A DNA stretch of 64,000 nt, from assembly GCA_050157065.1 (NCBI GenBank), contig CP189573.1. The stretch is one strand, 5' to 3'. The notes under the pieces are model-generated. The model had not been told where the DNA came from. It searched no databases and saw only the letters and a program-made list of their open reading frames with translations. The position numbers and the translations under genes were made by a program. The DNA is from Avipropionibacterium sp050157065 (GTDB lineage: Bacteria > Actinomycetota > Actinomycetes > Propionibacteriales > Propionibacteriaceae). Positions 34,168 through 43,276 of this stretch are shown here, in pieces. Position 1 is the first letter of the stretch. The number at the start of each line of letters is the position of its first letter.

Positions 34168-36486
34168 TCAGGCGCGGACCACGACCTGCCGCTTCCGGCT
34201 CATCCCGAGCCACCCGGCGACCAGACCGACGCCCAGCCAGGCGACCAGGCCGGCGACGGCCCACCCCAGCCCGTCGGTCGGCCCGGTGATCGCGGTGAGC
34301 GCGGTCATCGCCGGCGTGGTCGGCAAGGCGGGCCGGACGGCGGCCAGGAAGGCGGGCAGCGCGGCCATCAGGGAGGCCGCCGCGCCCAGGATGCCGAGGG
34401 CGACCGCGATGAACCGGCCCACGTTGCCGGCGACCGTCGCCAGACCGTGATTGACGGCGAGGAAGGCCAACCCGGCGAGCACGCTCACCCCGACCACGGC
34501 CGCACTGTCACCGGCGGACAGGTCCAGCAGTCGGCCGGCCGCGACCCCGAGCACGACGCCCTGCACGGTGGCGATCGCCGCCCCCGGTGCCAGCGCCTTG
34601 AGGGTCAGCTGCATCGACGACGCGGTGGACCGCCAGGCGCCCGCGGTCCCGGTGCCCAGGGCCAACACGCTGAGCAGGCCACCGGCCCACAGCGCGATCG
34701 CGACCAAGGTCGACAGCAGCGCCGGATCGGTGAAGGGTGAGCGTCCGTCATCGGTCGGGGTCGCCACCGGGCGGGTCGCGACCGTGGACAGCTGCTCCCG
34801 TTCGGCTTCGCTGTAGGTCGGCACGCTGGTGGCGCCCTTGGCGAGCCCGTCGGCGAGCTGCCGCGCGCCACTGTTGAGCTCCTGCGAGCCGGTCGCGAGC
34901 TGGTTCATGCCTTCGCTCAGTTCGGCGGTGCCGGTGGCGACCTGTGAGACGCCGTCGGTGTAGGCGGTGACGCCGGCGCTGAGCTCCGGGCCGGCGGCCG
35001 ACAACTGCTGGGCCCCGGCGGCGGCCTGCCCGATGCCCTCGGACAGGGCGGGCATGCCATCGGCCAGCTGGCCGACACCGGAGGCGAGTTGCCGGTTGCC
35101 GGCCGCGAGTTCGGTCGCACCGGTGGCGAGTTCGGCGGCACCACCGGCGAGCTGTTCGGCCCCGCCGACCAGGCCGGGTTCAGCCGCGGTGCCGTTGCCG
35201 TTGACGCCGTCGGCCAACGCCCGGGCGCCGGCGGCCAGCTCCTTCGTCCCGGCCACCAGACCACCCTCGCCGTTGATCCCGGCGGAGGTCTCGGCCACCC
35301 CGGTGGCGAGCTGGCCGGCGAGCCCGAGCAGGCTGACCCCCGACTGCGGGTCCGGCGTCTCGAGGCCGGCGCCCGCGGCGTACAACCCGGTGACGCAACC
35401 CTTGAGCTCGACCGGGTCGGTGATCCCGGCCTGCTGGCAGATGCCCGCGGCGGCGATCGGGTCCTGCAGGTTCGACTGGTACTGCTGCAGCCCCTGGTTC
35501 AGCCCGGCTGCGCCGGTGCTCAACTGCTCGAGGCCACCGCCGGCCTGTGCCGCACCGCCGGCCAGCTGTTCGGCACCGGAGGCGAGCTCGCCGGCACCCT
35601 GCCCGGTCTGCTTCACCCCCGCGGCGAACTCACCGACCCCGCCGCTGAGCTCCTTCGCGCCGCCGGCCAACTGCTCGGCCCCGGTCGCCGAGGCGTTCAT
35701 CCCGTTGGCGAGTTGCCGGGTCTGGGACGGCAGCTCGGCGGTCCCGGACTGCAGCTGGGCCAACCCGTCGGCCAGCGAGGTCACCCCGCCGGTGTACTCG
35801 GTGACACCAGTCGCCAGGGTGGACCCGTTCTCGCTCAGCTCCGCCATGCCGGTGTTGAGCTCGGTGGTGCCCTTGGCGACCTCGCCCATGCCGGTCGACA
35901 GCTCGCCGGTGCCGTCGGCCAACTTCCCCGAGGCGTCGGCGACGGTCTTGAACTGTTCACCCATCGTGTTGAACCCGACGTAGACGTTGCTCAGGTACGT
36001 TTCGGTCAGGTCGGTGTTGAGCGAGTCGACGGCGGCGCCGACGATCCGCTGCGAGAACATCGGGTCGATCCCGGCCGCGGCGGCCGACATCTGGACGTCG
36101 ACCAGGGCCTGTTCGGCCTCACCCGCCTCGCCGGCGTTCGAGGTCGCGGCCGCCGAGAAGTTCTCCGGGATCGTGACCACGGCGACGTACTTCCCGGTCC
36201 GGATGCCGTCGGCGGCATCCTCGGCGTCGGTGACGACCCAGTCGTAGTTGGCCTCGGTGTCGTCGGTGCCGGCACCGCTGGCGAGCTTGCCGGCGAGTTG
36301 GCGGCCCAACGGGACGTACTGCTCACCGATGGTGACCGGCTCGTCGTTGTTGACGATCGCCGCCTTGACGTTGTCGGTGCGCTCGGCGGCGTTCCACAGG
36401 GCGGCCGCGAAGCCGCCGGCCAGCAGCAGCGGGATGAGCAGCACGCCCAGCACGGTCGTCCAGGAACGGGTTGTGGTCTTCGACAT
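34168..36486 (-). CDS. YhgE/Pip domain membrane protein
   Basis: A 772-residue membrane protein. One N-terminal helix (TVLGVLLIPLLLAGGFAAALW, residues about 12-32) leads to a Pip-type extracytoplasmic domain. A very long stretch (about residues 180-590) is built from helical repeats of the form LASGxxxLAGGxxEL. Four or five C-terminal helices end the protein. Proteins of this type in Gram-positives include phage-infection proteins and partners of envelope transporters. AAAGGA lies 8 nt before the ATG at 36486. It starts 13 nt after the MMPL stop, so both form one operon controlled by the divergent TetR. Confidence 0.88.
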   Translation of the reverse strand: MSKTTTRSWTTVLGVLLIPLLLAGGFAAALWNAAERTDNVKAAIVNNDEPVTIGEQYVPLGRQLAGKLASGAGTDDTEANYDWVVTDAEDAADGIRTGKYVAVVTIPENFSAAATSNAGEAGEAEQALVDVQMSAAAAGIDPMFSQRIVGAAVDSLNTDLTETYLSNVYVGFNTMGEQFKTVADASGKLADGTGELSTGMGEVAKGTTELNTGMAELSENGSTLATGVTEYTGGVTSLADGLAQLQSGTAELPSQTRQLANGMNASATGAEQLAGGAKELSGGVGEFAAGVKQTGQGAGELASGAEQLAGGAAQAGGGLEQLSTGAAGLNQGLQQYQSNLQDPIAAAGICQQAGITDPVELKGCVTGLYAAGAGLETPDPQSGVSLLGLAGQLATGVAETSAGINGEGGLVAGTKELAAGARALADGVNGNGTAAEPGLVGGAEQLAGGAAELATGATELAAGNRQLASGVGQLADGMPALSEGIGQAAAGAQQLSAAGPELSAGVTAYTDGVSQVATGTAELSEGMNQLATGSQELNSGARQLADGLAKGATSVPTYSEAEREQLSTVATRPVATPTDDGRSPFTDPALLSTLVAIALWAGGLLSVLALGTGTAGAWRSTASSMQLTLKALAPGAAIATVQGVVLGVAAGRLLDLSAGDSAAVVGVSVLAGLAFLAVNHGLATVAGNVGRFIAVALGILGAAASLMAALPAFLAAVRPALPTTPAMTALTAITGPTDGLGWAVAGLVAWLGVGLVAGWLGMSRKRQVVVRA

Positions 36487-36499
36487 CGTCGATGTCCTT

Positions 36500-39205
36500 T
36501 CAGGCGTTGACAAGTGCGGTGGCCGGCCGGGCCGGGGAGAGATCGACGACGGTGGCGTCGTTGATGGGCAGCGGGCCTGCTGCGGCGAGGACGACGACGG
36601 TGGGACGCCCCGCGGTGGCGGTGATCAACTCCTGCATCGCGGTCACCGTCGCGGTGTCGGCACGGTCGGCGTTGTCGACCGCGATGACTGCGTGCCCGGC
36701 GCGCTGGGCGCGACGGATCTGGGCGGCGGCCCCGGTGTCGGCGGCATCCACGTACACGGTGTGGCGGCGGACCGACCCACCATGATCAGGAAGCACCTGA
36801 CCGGCCACCTTGAGCCGGCCCTCGGTGATCGCGGTCCGAGCGGTGAAGGCCAACAGCACCGACGTCCGGGTGGTCGCGTCGCCGCCGGTCAGCACGGCAG
36901 GGCGGCCTGGCTGCAGCACGACGGGCCCGCCCAGCACCGGTTCGTCGTTGATCATGATCGACTCGGCGGCGATGCCGGCGGTGAAGCCGGGCATCGGCCA
37001 GTCGGCCAGCGCCAACTGGCGTTGCAGCCCTTCGCCCTCGACGTCGAACGACGGCAGCCGCTTGTCGAGCCACGGCGGCAGGTACCACGCGGCCTCGCCG
37101 AGCAGCTTCAGCACCGCCGGCACCAGCGTCATCCGGACGATGAAGGCGTCGACGAAGATGCCGACCGCCAGCCCCAGCGCGATCGACTTCAAGATCGCGT
37201 CGCCCTCGGGGACGAAGGCGGCGAACACTGCGAACATGATCAACCCGGCCGCGAGCACCACCCGCGCGGAGGCGACGAAGCCGGTACGGACCGCCTCCCT
37301 GGCCGGGACGCCGTGGACGTGGTCCTCCCGGATCCGCGACACCAGGAACACCTCGTAGTCCATCGCCAGGCCGAACAGGATGCCCATCAAGATGATCGGC
37401 AGGAACGAGATCACCGGCCCGGTCTTGTCCAGGCCCAGCAGCTCCGCACCCCAGCCGTACTCGAAGACGAGCGCCACCACGCCGAACGAGGCGACCACGC
37501 TCAGCACGTACCCCAGGGCGGCCTTGATCGGCACCAGGATCGAGCGGAACACCATGGTCAGCAGGATCAGGCTCAGTCCGACGACGAGCAGCCCGAACGG
37601 GAGCAACGCCTGGGCGAGCTTGTCGGACACGTCGATCTGCACCGCCGTGATGCCGGTGACGGCGGTGTCGACGCCGTACTCGTCGCGGAACTGTGGCTGC
37701 AGGTCGCGCAGTTGTCGGACGAGCTCGGAGGTGGCCGGGTCGTCCGGGCCGGTGGTCGGCACGATCTGCACGATCCCGGTGTCGATGCCGGGATTGGGGG
37801 TCGACAGCGGCACCGTGGCGACGCCGGGCAGCGCCTCGATGTCGTCGGCGAGCCCCTCCATCACGCCCAGCGGATCATCCGAGGCGACGATGTCGACGGT
37901 CATGATCAGCGGGCCGTTGTGGCCGGGCCCGAAGTGCTCACTGACCAGGTCGTAGGTGACCCGCGCGGGTGAGCCGGCCGGGTTGCTGCCGGCATCGGGC
38001 AGCGCCAACCGCAGCTGGCTGGCCGGGATCGCGAGTGCACCGAGGCCGAGCACGATCACCACGATGGTGAGCACGGGCAGCTTGGTGGCCGCCCCGACCC
38101 ACCGGTCGGCCCAGCCGCGCTTCGGCTTCGCTGCCGTTGCCGGAACCCCGTGCTGCGGCTGCCCCGGCTGCTTCTCCTTCTTGGGCTTGGGTCGCAGCTT
38201 CTCGCCCATCAGCCCCATCAGCGCAGGGATCGCGGTCAGCGCGATCATCACCGCGATCGCGACGGCGGCGGCCGCGGCGACGCCCATCGTGGTGAGGAAG
38301 GGCATCCCGGCGACGCTGAGGCCGCACAGCGCGATCATCACCGTGAGGCCGGCGAACACGACCGCCGAGCCGGACGTGGCGACCGATCGGGCAGCTGACT
38401 CCTCGGGGTCCATCCCGGTGGCGAGTTGGTCACGGTGGCGCGACAGGATGAACAGCGCGTAGTCGATCCCGACCGCCAGTCCCAGCATCAGCGACAACAT
38501 GATCGTGGTCGAACTGATCACCATCACCGCGGTGCCACCGACAACGAGCAGGGTGGAGATGCCCACGCCCCAGATCGCGGTGAGCAGGGGAAGCCCGGCG
38601 GCCCGGAGTGAGCCGAGGGTCACCCACAACACGATCAGCGCGACGAAGACGCCGATCACGTCGACCAGCCCGAGCCCGACCTCGGTGACCTGGAAGGCCT
38701 GGCCGCCGGCGGAGGCGTCGGAGCCCGGTACGTCGGCGCGAAGCCCGTCGGCAACGGCCAGGATCTCGTCCAGCGTCTGGTCGGTGACCTCCTCCAGCCG
38801 GGTGTTGAGCTGGATGTTGATCAGGGCCGCCCGTTCGTCCTCCGACACCGATCCGCTGACCATCTCGTCGTACGGCGAGACCACGTTCTCGACCTGCTCG
38901 ACACCACTCAGCTCGCGCACCGCGGTGTCGATGGCCGCTCGTACGTCGGCCTGTTCGACGGTGCCGCCCTCGGGCGCGACCACGATGATCTGGGCACTGG
39001 CACCGCTCACCTGCGGGAACGTGTGGCTCAGCGACTCGAGGGCGGCCTGCGCCTCCGAGCCGGGGAGGTCGAACTCGTCCTGGAACGGCTTGCTGAAGGC
39101 CGCGGCGAAGCCGCCCAGCACCGCCAGCACGACGACCCAGCTCACCAGGGTCAGCCAGCGGCGCCGGAACGCGGCTCGACCCAGTCCGTACAAGAAGGTG
39201 GACAC
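36500..39205 (-). CDS. MMPL/RND family transporter with C-terminal degenerate ATPase-like domain
   Basis: A 901-residue RND-type transporter. Two halves each carry one helix, a large extracytoplasmic domain and five further helices. MMPL signatures include GLAVGIDYALFILSRHRDQ and LFGLAMDYEVFLVSRIREDH. After about residue 745 there is an unusual tail of about 153 residues that looks like a decayed ABC nucleotide-binding domain: LTGGDATTRTS where Walker A should be (no Lys) and HAVIAVDNADRAD in the Walker B position. The GTG at 39205 has GAGGGG about 8 nt upstream. MmpL proteins export lipids or polymers in actinobacteria; this substrate is unknown. Confidence 0.88.
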   Translation of the reverse strand: MSTFLYGLGRAAFRRRWLTLVSWVVVLAVLGGFAAAFSKPFQDEFDLPGSEAQAALESLSHTFPQVSGASAQIIVVAPEGGTVEQADVRAAIDTAVRELSGVEQVENVVSPYDEMVSGSVSEDERAALINIQLNTRLEEVTDQTLDEILAVADGLRADVPGSDASAGGQAFQVTEVGLGLVDVIGVFVALIVLWVTLGSLRAAGLPLLTAIWGVGISTLLVVGGTAVMVISSTTIMLSLMLGLAVGIDYALFILSRHRDQLATGMDPEESAARSVATSGSAVVFAGLTVMIALCGLSVAGMPFLTTMGVAAAAAVAIAVMIALTAIPALMGLMGEKLRPKPKKEKQPGQPQHGVPATAAKPKRGWADRWVGAATKLPVLTIVVIVLGLGALAIPASQLRLALPDAGSNPAGSPARVTYDLVSEHFGPGHNGPLIMTVDIVASDDPLGVMEGLADDIEALPGVATVPLSTPNPGIDTGIVQIVPTTGPDDPATSELVRQLRDLQPQFRDEYGVDTAVTGITAVQIDVSDKLAQALLPFGLLVVGLSLILLTMVFRSILVPIKAALGYVLSVVASFGVVALVFEYGWGAELLGLDKTGPVISFLPIILMGILFGLAMDYEVFLVSRIREDHVHGVPAREAVRTGFVASARVVLAAGLIMFAVFAAFVPEGDAILKSIALGLAVGIFVDAFIVRMTLVPAVLKLLGEAAWYLPPWLDKRLPSFDVEGEGLQRQLALADWPMPGFTAGIAAESIMINDEPVLGGPVVLQPGRPAVLTGGDATTRTSVLLAFTARTAITEGRLKVAGQVLPDHGGSVRRHTVYVDAADTGAAAQIRRAQRAGHAVIAVDNADRADTATVTAMQELITATAGRPTVVVLAAAGPLPINDATVVDLSPARPATALVNA

Positions 39206-39270
39206 CCGGGGCCCCTCGTGTGTCAGGTGCGGCCGGATACGCCGACGCACTGTGGATGCATTCGCGTATG

Positions 39271-39292
39271 CACGATACACGCATGTATCGTG
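39271..39292. promoter_or_regulatory. TetR operator between MMPL and tetR genes
   Basis: Perfect 8-bp arms CACGATAC (39271-39278) and GTATCGTG (39285-39292) with a 6-nt spacer. It lies 66 bp before the MMPL start and 54 bp before the tetR start. A further half-site-like GTATGCACG precedes it. Size and symmetry suit a TetR dimer. Confidence 0.75.
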
Positions 39293-39345
39293 ATGGACCA
39301 ACGCGGTGACGACCGACGCAGTAGGGTGCCGCTGGAGGGTGAGCC

Positions 39346-40002
39346 ATGACACAACAGACGCTGAGCCGGCGTCGCGCCGAGACGCGGGAACGACTGATCG
39401 ACGCCGCCATCGCCGTGTTCGCCCGCGACGGCATCGACCACGCCCGGCTGGAGGACATCAGCGAGGAGGCCGGCTACACGCGCGGTGCGTTCTACTCCAA
39501 CTTCGCCGACAAGGACGACCTGATCACCGCACTCCTGGAGCGTGAGATCGAGCGCACCACCGACATCGCCCGGCAAGGGATCTCCACCGCCCTCGACGAG
39601 CCCGGTGCGACCGATCTGGCCACCCTGGTCGGCCGCGCTCTCGGCGTGGTCGCGCGGAACACGCCCAGTCCCGACTGGCTGGTGGCGGAACGATCGTTGC
39701 GGCTGTACGCGCTGCGCAGTGTCGGCATCGCCCGGCACCTGGTGCGCTACGAGTCGCAGCGCAGCGCGGCGCTGACGACCCTGCTGGAGCAGGCGATCGA
39801 GGCGAGCGGCCGGCGGGGCACGATCCCGATGGAACACGTCATCGCCATCATCATCGCCGTCGGCAGTGAGGCCGTGCTGATGGAGATGGCGATCGCCGAG
39901 CTGCCTGCCGACGAGCGGGCACACCTCACCGACGCCCCCCGGCCGGGCTCGGTGGAGTTGTTGGTCTCGCTGCTGTCCCGGATCACCGAGCCGATCGACT
40001 GA
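39346..40002 (+). CDS. TetR family regulator
   Basis: A 218-residue repressor with HTH at residues about 12-55 (RETRERLIDAAIAVFARDGIDHARLEDISEEAGYTRGAFYSNFADKDDL). The AcrR-like start and GAFYSNFADKDDL are typical of regulators of efflux systems. GGAGGG lies 6 nt before the ATG. It is divergent from the mmpL-yhgE operon with a palindrome between. Its stop codon falls inside the first unit of a 15-bp tandem repeat. Confidence 0.93.
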   Translation: MTQQTLSRRRAETRERLIDAAIAVFARDGIDHARLEDISEEAGYTRGAFYSNFADKDDLITALLEREIERTTDIARQGISTALDEPGATDLATLVGRALGVVARNTPSPDWLVAERSLRLYALRSVGIARHLVRYESQRSAALTTLLEQAIEASGRRGTIPMEHVIAIIIAVGSEAVLMEMAIAELPADERAHLTDAPRPGSVELLVSLLSRITEPID

Positions 40003-40043
40003 TCCGTACGGCACTGATCCGTACGGCACTGATCCGTACGGCA
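39999..40043. repeat. 15-bp tandem repeat, three copies
   Basis: Three exact copies of CTGATCCGTACGGCA at 39999-40013, 40014-40028 and 40029-40043, followed by a partial CTGATG. The TGA stop of the TetR gene is within the first copy, so changes in copy number would not alter the protein. Each unit contains the palindrome CCGTACGG. Confidence 0.9.
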
Positions 40044-40128
40044 CTGATGCGTTCTCGCTACGCAACGTGACCCCGTACGAACCTAGGGTCGGGGCATCCG
40101 ACGTCCCCGAACCTCGCGGAGCCCTGCC

Positions 40129-41484
40129 ATGTCGTCAGCCGATCTTCCCCGACTCCCACGTCGCCGCCTGCTCGCCTCGGCCGCGGCCCTGCCCCTGCTC
40201 GGCGCCGCCACCCGGCCCGCCGTCGCGGCCCCGACGCCGACGGTGATGCCCCGGTCGACGACGCGCGCCGCCTTCGACGCCCTCGACCAGCGGTTCCACG
40301 GCGGCAACGGGGTCGCCGACGCCACCAACGAACAGGGCCTCTACTCCTGGCAGCAGAGCAAGGTGCTGCAGGCGTACCTGTTCATGTACCGCGCACATCG
40401 CGACCTGTACTACCTCGACAAGTTCGTCCGGCAGGCCGACACCGTGCTCGCCAACCGGGACTCCGAACGGGGTGTCACCGATCACCGCGGGAAGTCACTC
40501 CCGGCGTGGCGCAACCGCATCGTCACCATCGACCCGGCGAACCTGTCGATGCACATCGGGGTCGACATCGGCAACATCACCCAGCCGATGACCGGATTCG
40601 CCCGACTGGTCGACAACACCGCCGCACTGCGTCGGATGCCGAAGTACCGGGCGGCGGCCGAGCGCTACCACGAGGCGGCCGGGGCCGCGGTCGCGGTGGT
40701 GGCCGACGACTTCGATCGCAGTGACGCGGTGTACCGGTTCGCGAAGGGCGGCCCGTACCAGGTGGACGGCATCCAGTACCCGGCGAACATGAACCATGCC
40801 ATCGGCCACACCCTGATCGACCTGCAGGTGCTGGCATGGCGCCGTCGGGTCGGGACCCCGCACAGCAACACCCTGGAGCGGCTGTTCAACCGGTGGGAGC
40901 AGGACTGGACCCAGCTGTCGGACACGTCCTTGGTCTGGACCCACCACCACGTCGGGTCGTGGCCGTACCGTGGCTGGGGGCCCGAGGACGGCGTCTCGGA
41001 GAACCGCCCGTCGTTCGCGCCGGGCACCCGGGTCGCCGACACCGGCCACGGGTCGATGGACGTCGGGTTCGCCGAAGCCGCCTTCCACTCCGGCCTGATC
41101 TCTGCCACCCGACTGCGCCAGATGGCCCGCACGCTGACCCGACACGTCATCACCACCGTCGACGGCCGCCCCACCGCGCACCGCCTGATCGACGGCCGCA
41201 AGGCCGACACCGGCCAGGCCAAGCAGGAGGTCCACACCGGCGGCTGGCTGCCGCTGGCGCCGTGGGCCCAGGACTCGATGGTCACCAAGGTCGCCCCCCT
41301 GCTGGACCAGAACCTCGACGCGACGGGTGGCACCCTCCCGGTCCTGATGGCGTCGGTGGCGATGCTGAACTTCACGATCCGATCGGGCGGCCGGGCGGTC
41401 TCGGCGTACGACGACAGCCCGCCACGGCGTGACCCGGGTCCCGGTCAGCCGCACGTCCAGGGCCGACCGGCGGTGCTCAACTGA
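40129..41484 (+). CDS. Tat-exported protein, possible alpha/alpha-toroid carbohydrate enzyme
   Basis: A 451-residue exported protein. The Tat-like signal (PRRRLLASAAALPLLGAA) is at residues 10-27, with cleavage near AVAAP. The mature part is largely helical with many Trp, Tyr and His residues (DHRGKSLPAWRNR, VWTHHHVGSWPYRGWG, GHGSMDVGFAEAAFH), a pattern seen in six-hairpin glycoside hydrolases, epimerases and lyases. I cannot assign a family. With three heparinase-like proteins in the window, a role in polysaccharide breakdown is possible but unproven. It overlaps the convergent membrane protein gene by 8 bp. Confidence 0.7.
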   Translation: MSSADLPRLPRRRLLASAAALPLLGAATRPAVAAPTPTVMPRSTTRAAFDALDQRFHGGNGVADATNEQGLYSWQQSKVLQAYLFMYRAHRDLYYLDKFVRQADTVLANRDSERGVTDHRGKSLPAWRNRIVTIDPANLSMHIGVDIGNITQPMTGFARLVDNTAALRRMPKYRAAAERYHEAAGAAVAVVADDFDRSDAVYRFAKGGPYQVDGIQYPANMNHAIGHTLIDLQVLAWRRRVGTPHSNTLERLFNRWEQDWTQLSDTSLVWTHHHVGSWPYRGWGPEDGVSENRPSFAPGTRVADTGHGSMDVGFAEAAFHSGLISATRLRQMARTLTRHVITTVDGRPTAHRLIDGRKADTGQAKQEVHTGGWLPLAPWAQDSMVTKVAPLLDQNLDATGGTLPVLMASVAMLNFTIRSGGRAVSAYDDSPPRRDPGPGQPHVQGRPAVLN

Positions 41485-43276
41485 GCCACCGCGGTTGGGC
41501 GACCGCCTCGGCGTCGGCATCAGCGGCCAGCGCCGGGTCGACGGTGCCGTCGGCGCGGATCACCTGACCGCGCCATGCCAGCACCAGCGCGCTGAGGGTG
41601 ACGCCCGCCCACAGGCCGTTGCCGATCAGGTGGTCCCCGATCCGTTCGAACTGTTCCAGGTCGAAGGCCGAGTAGCCGCCGAACAGGGCCACCATCGCCA
41701 CCGCCATGCCACCGAACAACAGGTTGGCCAGCGCGATCATCACCCGGCTGCTCCGCGGGAAGCCGGGGGTGTCGCCGCGGGTCCAGCCCTGGTCGGTCAA
41801 CATCCGCCAGATCAGGCCGACGACCAGGCCGGCACTGACACCGGCCATCCCGATCAGGAAGGTCACCGGCTCGTAGATGAACTCGCGGAAGTCGAACAGT
41901 GCGGTCAACGCCAGCACCCCCGCCAACGCGACCCCGCGCTCGGTGGTGAGGCGACGCCGTACGACCAACACCACCAAGGTGACGACCGCGGCGAGGTAGC
42001 CGCCGAGCCGGACGGCGGTGACGGTGGCCTCCAGGCTGAAGACCGAGCCGACGGTCGACGCCCCGACGTTGGCGGCGACCGCGGCGAGCACGACCGCCGG
42101 TACGTCCCGGCCGCGGTTGGCCTGCCGCCAGGCGAGCCCGTACAGCACCAGGCAGCCCAGCGTGAGCAGGATCGTCACCCGGTGCGGTCCTCCGATGCCC
42201 ATCAGGACGTCGTGGACCCCGCCGAGGCCGACCGCCCGGAACAGGTGGGCCACCAACTGGTACAGGAAGGGCAGCGCGATCAGCGGTCCGATCGGCAGCG
42301 ATGCCTGCGGCCAGCCGTCGATCACGTCGTCGGCGTCAGGGCGGATCAGGTTGCCCCGCTCGCTGCGCCACAACACCGGCAGCACCAGGACGACCAGCAG
42401 TCCGAACAGCCCCACCCCCCGTACGGTCTGCCACAGCAGGTCGGCGTCGGCCAGGCTGAACACCTCGCGGGTGAGCAGCACCCCCGACCCCACCAGCAGC
42501 ACCACCCAGATGACGACCCGGACCGCCACCGGCACCGGCACCCGGTCGCCGGCTGCGTCGCGTCGGCCGGTGACGCCCTGCCAGATGCCCGACACCGACC
42601 AGGTGATGGTGGCGATGGTGAGCTCGGCCATCGCGGCACCGGCCAGCAGCGCCACCGGGGTGGCCAGCCAGAACAGCGGCAGGTAGAAGGTGATGAACGC
42701 GTTGAGCTGCACGTCGACCGCGGTCGTCATCTCGGTCCCGCCGCTGAGGTGGATCACCCAGCAGGTGGCGTGTCCGAGCAGGAGGAGCAGCAGTACGAAC
42801 TCCCAGACCCGGAACGGTCGGTTGCGCCGCCCGATCAGCAGGCCGACGTAGACCAGCAGGAACACCAGCACCAGCGCGATCGACGGGAGGTCGGCACTGA
42901 TCACCGGCACCCACATCAGCGTCCCGGCGAGGACGAACACCGCGGCGACCTTCCACCACCACCGCATTCGCAGCGCCGCGGTCGCCAGCAGCGTCAGCGT
43001 GCAGACCGTCGCGACCACGACGACGGGCAGCAGGGCCAGCGGGAAGGTGCCGCCGTCAGTGCCCAGCGTCAGCCCGAACAGCCGGCGGGCGGTGCCGGCG
43101 GTGAACGTCATCGCGGTCAGCACGACGAAGAGGATCAGGCCGATGGTGACCACGGCGCGCAGTCCCGGCGACCACCCGTTGTCGCGGAGGCGGCCCTCGC
43201 GGACCGGTTCGGCGATCACCCGGCCGACGATGAACGTGATCACGGCGCCGATCCGCCGCAGCCCGGAGGTGGTCAT
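41477..43276 (-). CDS. Polytopic membrane protein, unknown
   Basis: A 599-residue protein with about 14 hydrophobic segments from end to end and no recognisable catalytic motif. The N-terminus MTTSGLRRIGAVITFIV and many short loops suggest an integral membrane protein entirely in the bilayer. Its ATG at 43276 overlaps the stop of the beta-propeller gene as ATGA, so the two are co-translated and probably act together. I cannot name a family. Confidence 0.75.
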   Translation of the reverse strand: MTTSGLRRIGAVITFIVGRVIAEPVREGRLRDNGWSPGLRAVVTIGLILFVVLTAMTFTAGTARRLFGLTLGTDGGTFPLALLPVVVVATVCTLTLLATAALRMRWWWKVAAVFVLAGTLMWVPVISADLPSIALVLVFLLVYVGLLIGRRNRPFRVWEFVLLLLLLGHATCWVIHLSGGTEMTTAVDVQLNAFITFYLPLFWLATPVALLAGAAMAELTIATITWSVSGIWQGVTGRRDAAGDRVPVPVAVRVVIWVVLLVGSGVLLTREVFSLADADLLWQTVRGVGLFGLLVVLVLPVLWRSERGNLIRPDADDVIDGWPQASLPIGPLIALPFLYQLVAHLFRAVGLGGVHDVLMGIGGPHRVTILLTLGCLVLYGLAWRQANRGRDVPAVVLAAVAANVGASTVGSVFSLEATVTAVRLGGYLAAVVTLVVLVVRRRLTTERGVALAGVLALTALFDFREFIYEPVTFLIGMAGVSAGLVVGLIWRMLTDQGWTRGDTPGFPRSSRVMIALANLLFGGMAVAMVALFGGYSAFDLEQFERIGDHLIGNGLWAGVTLSALVLAWRGQVIRADGTVDPALAADADAEAVAQPRWLS

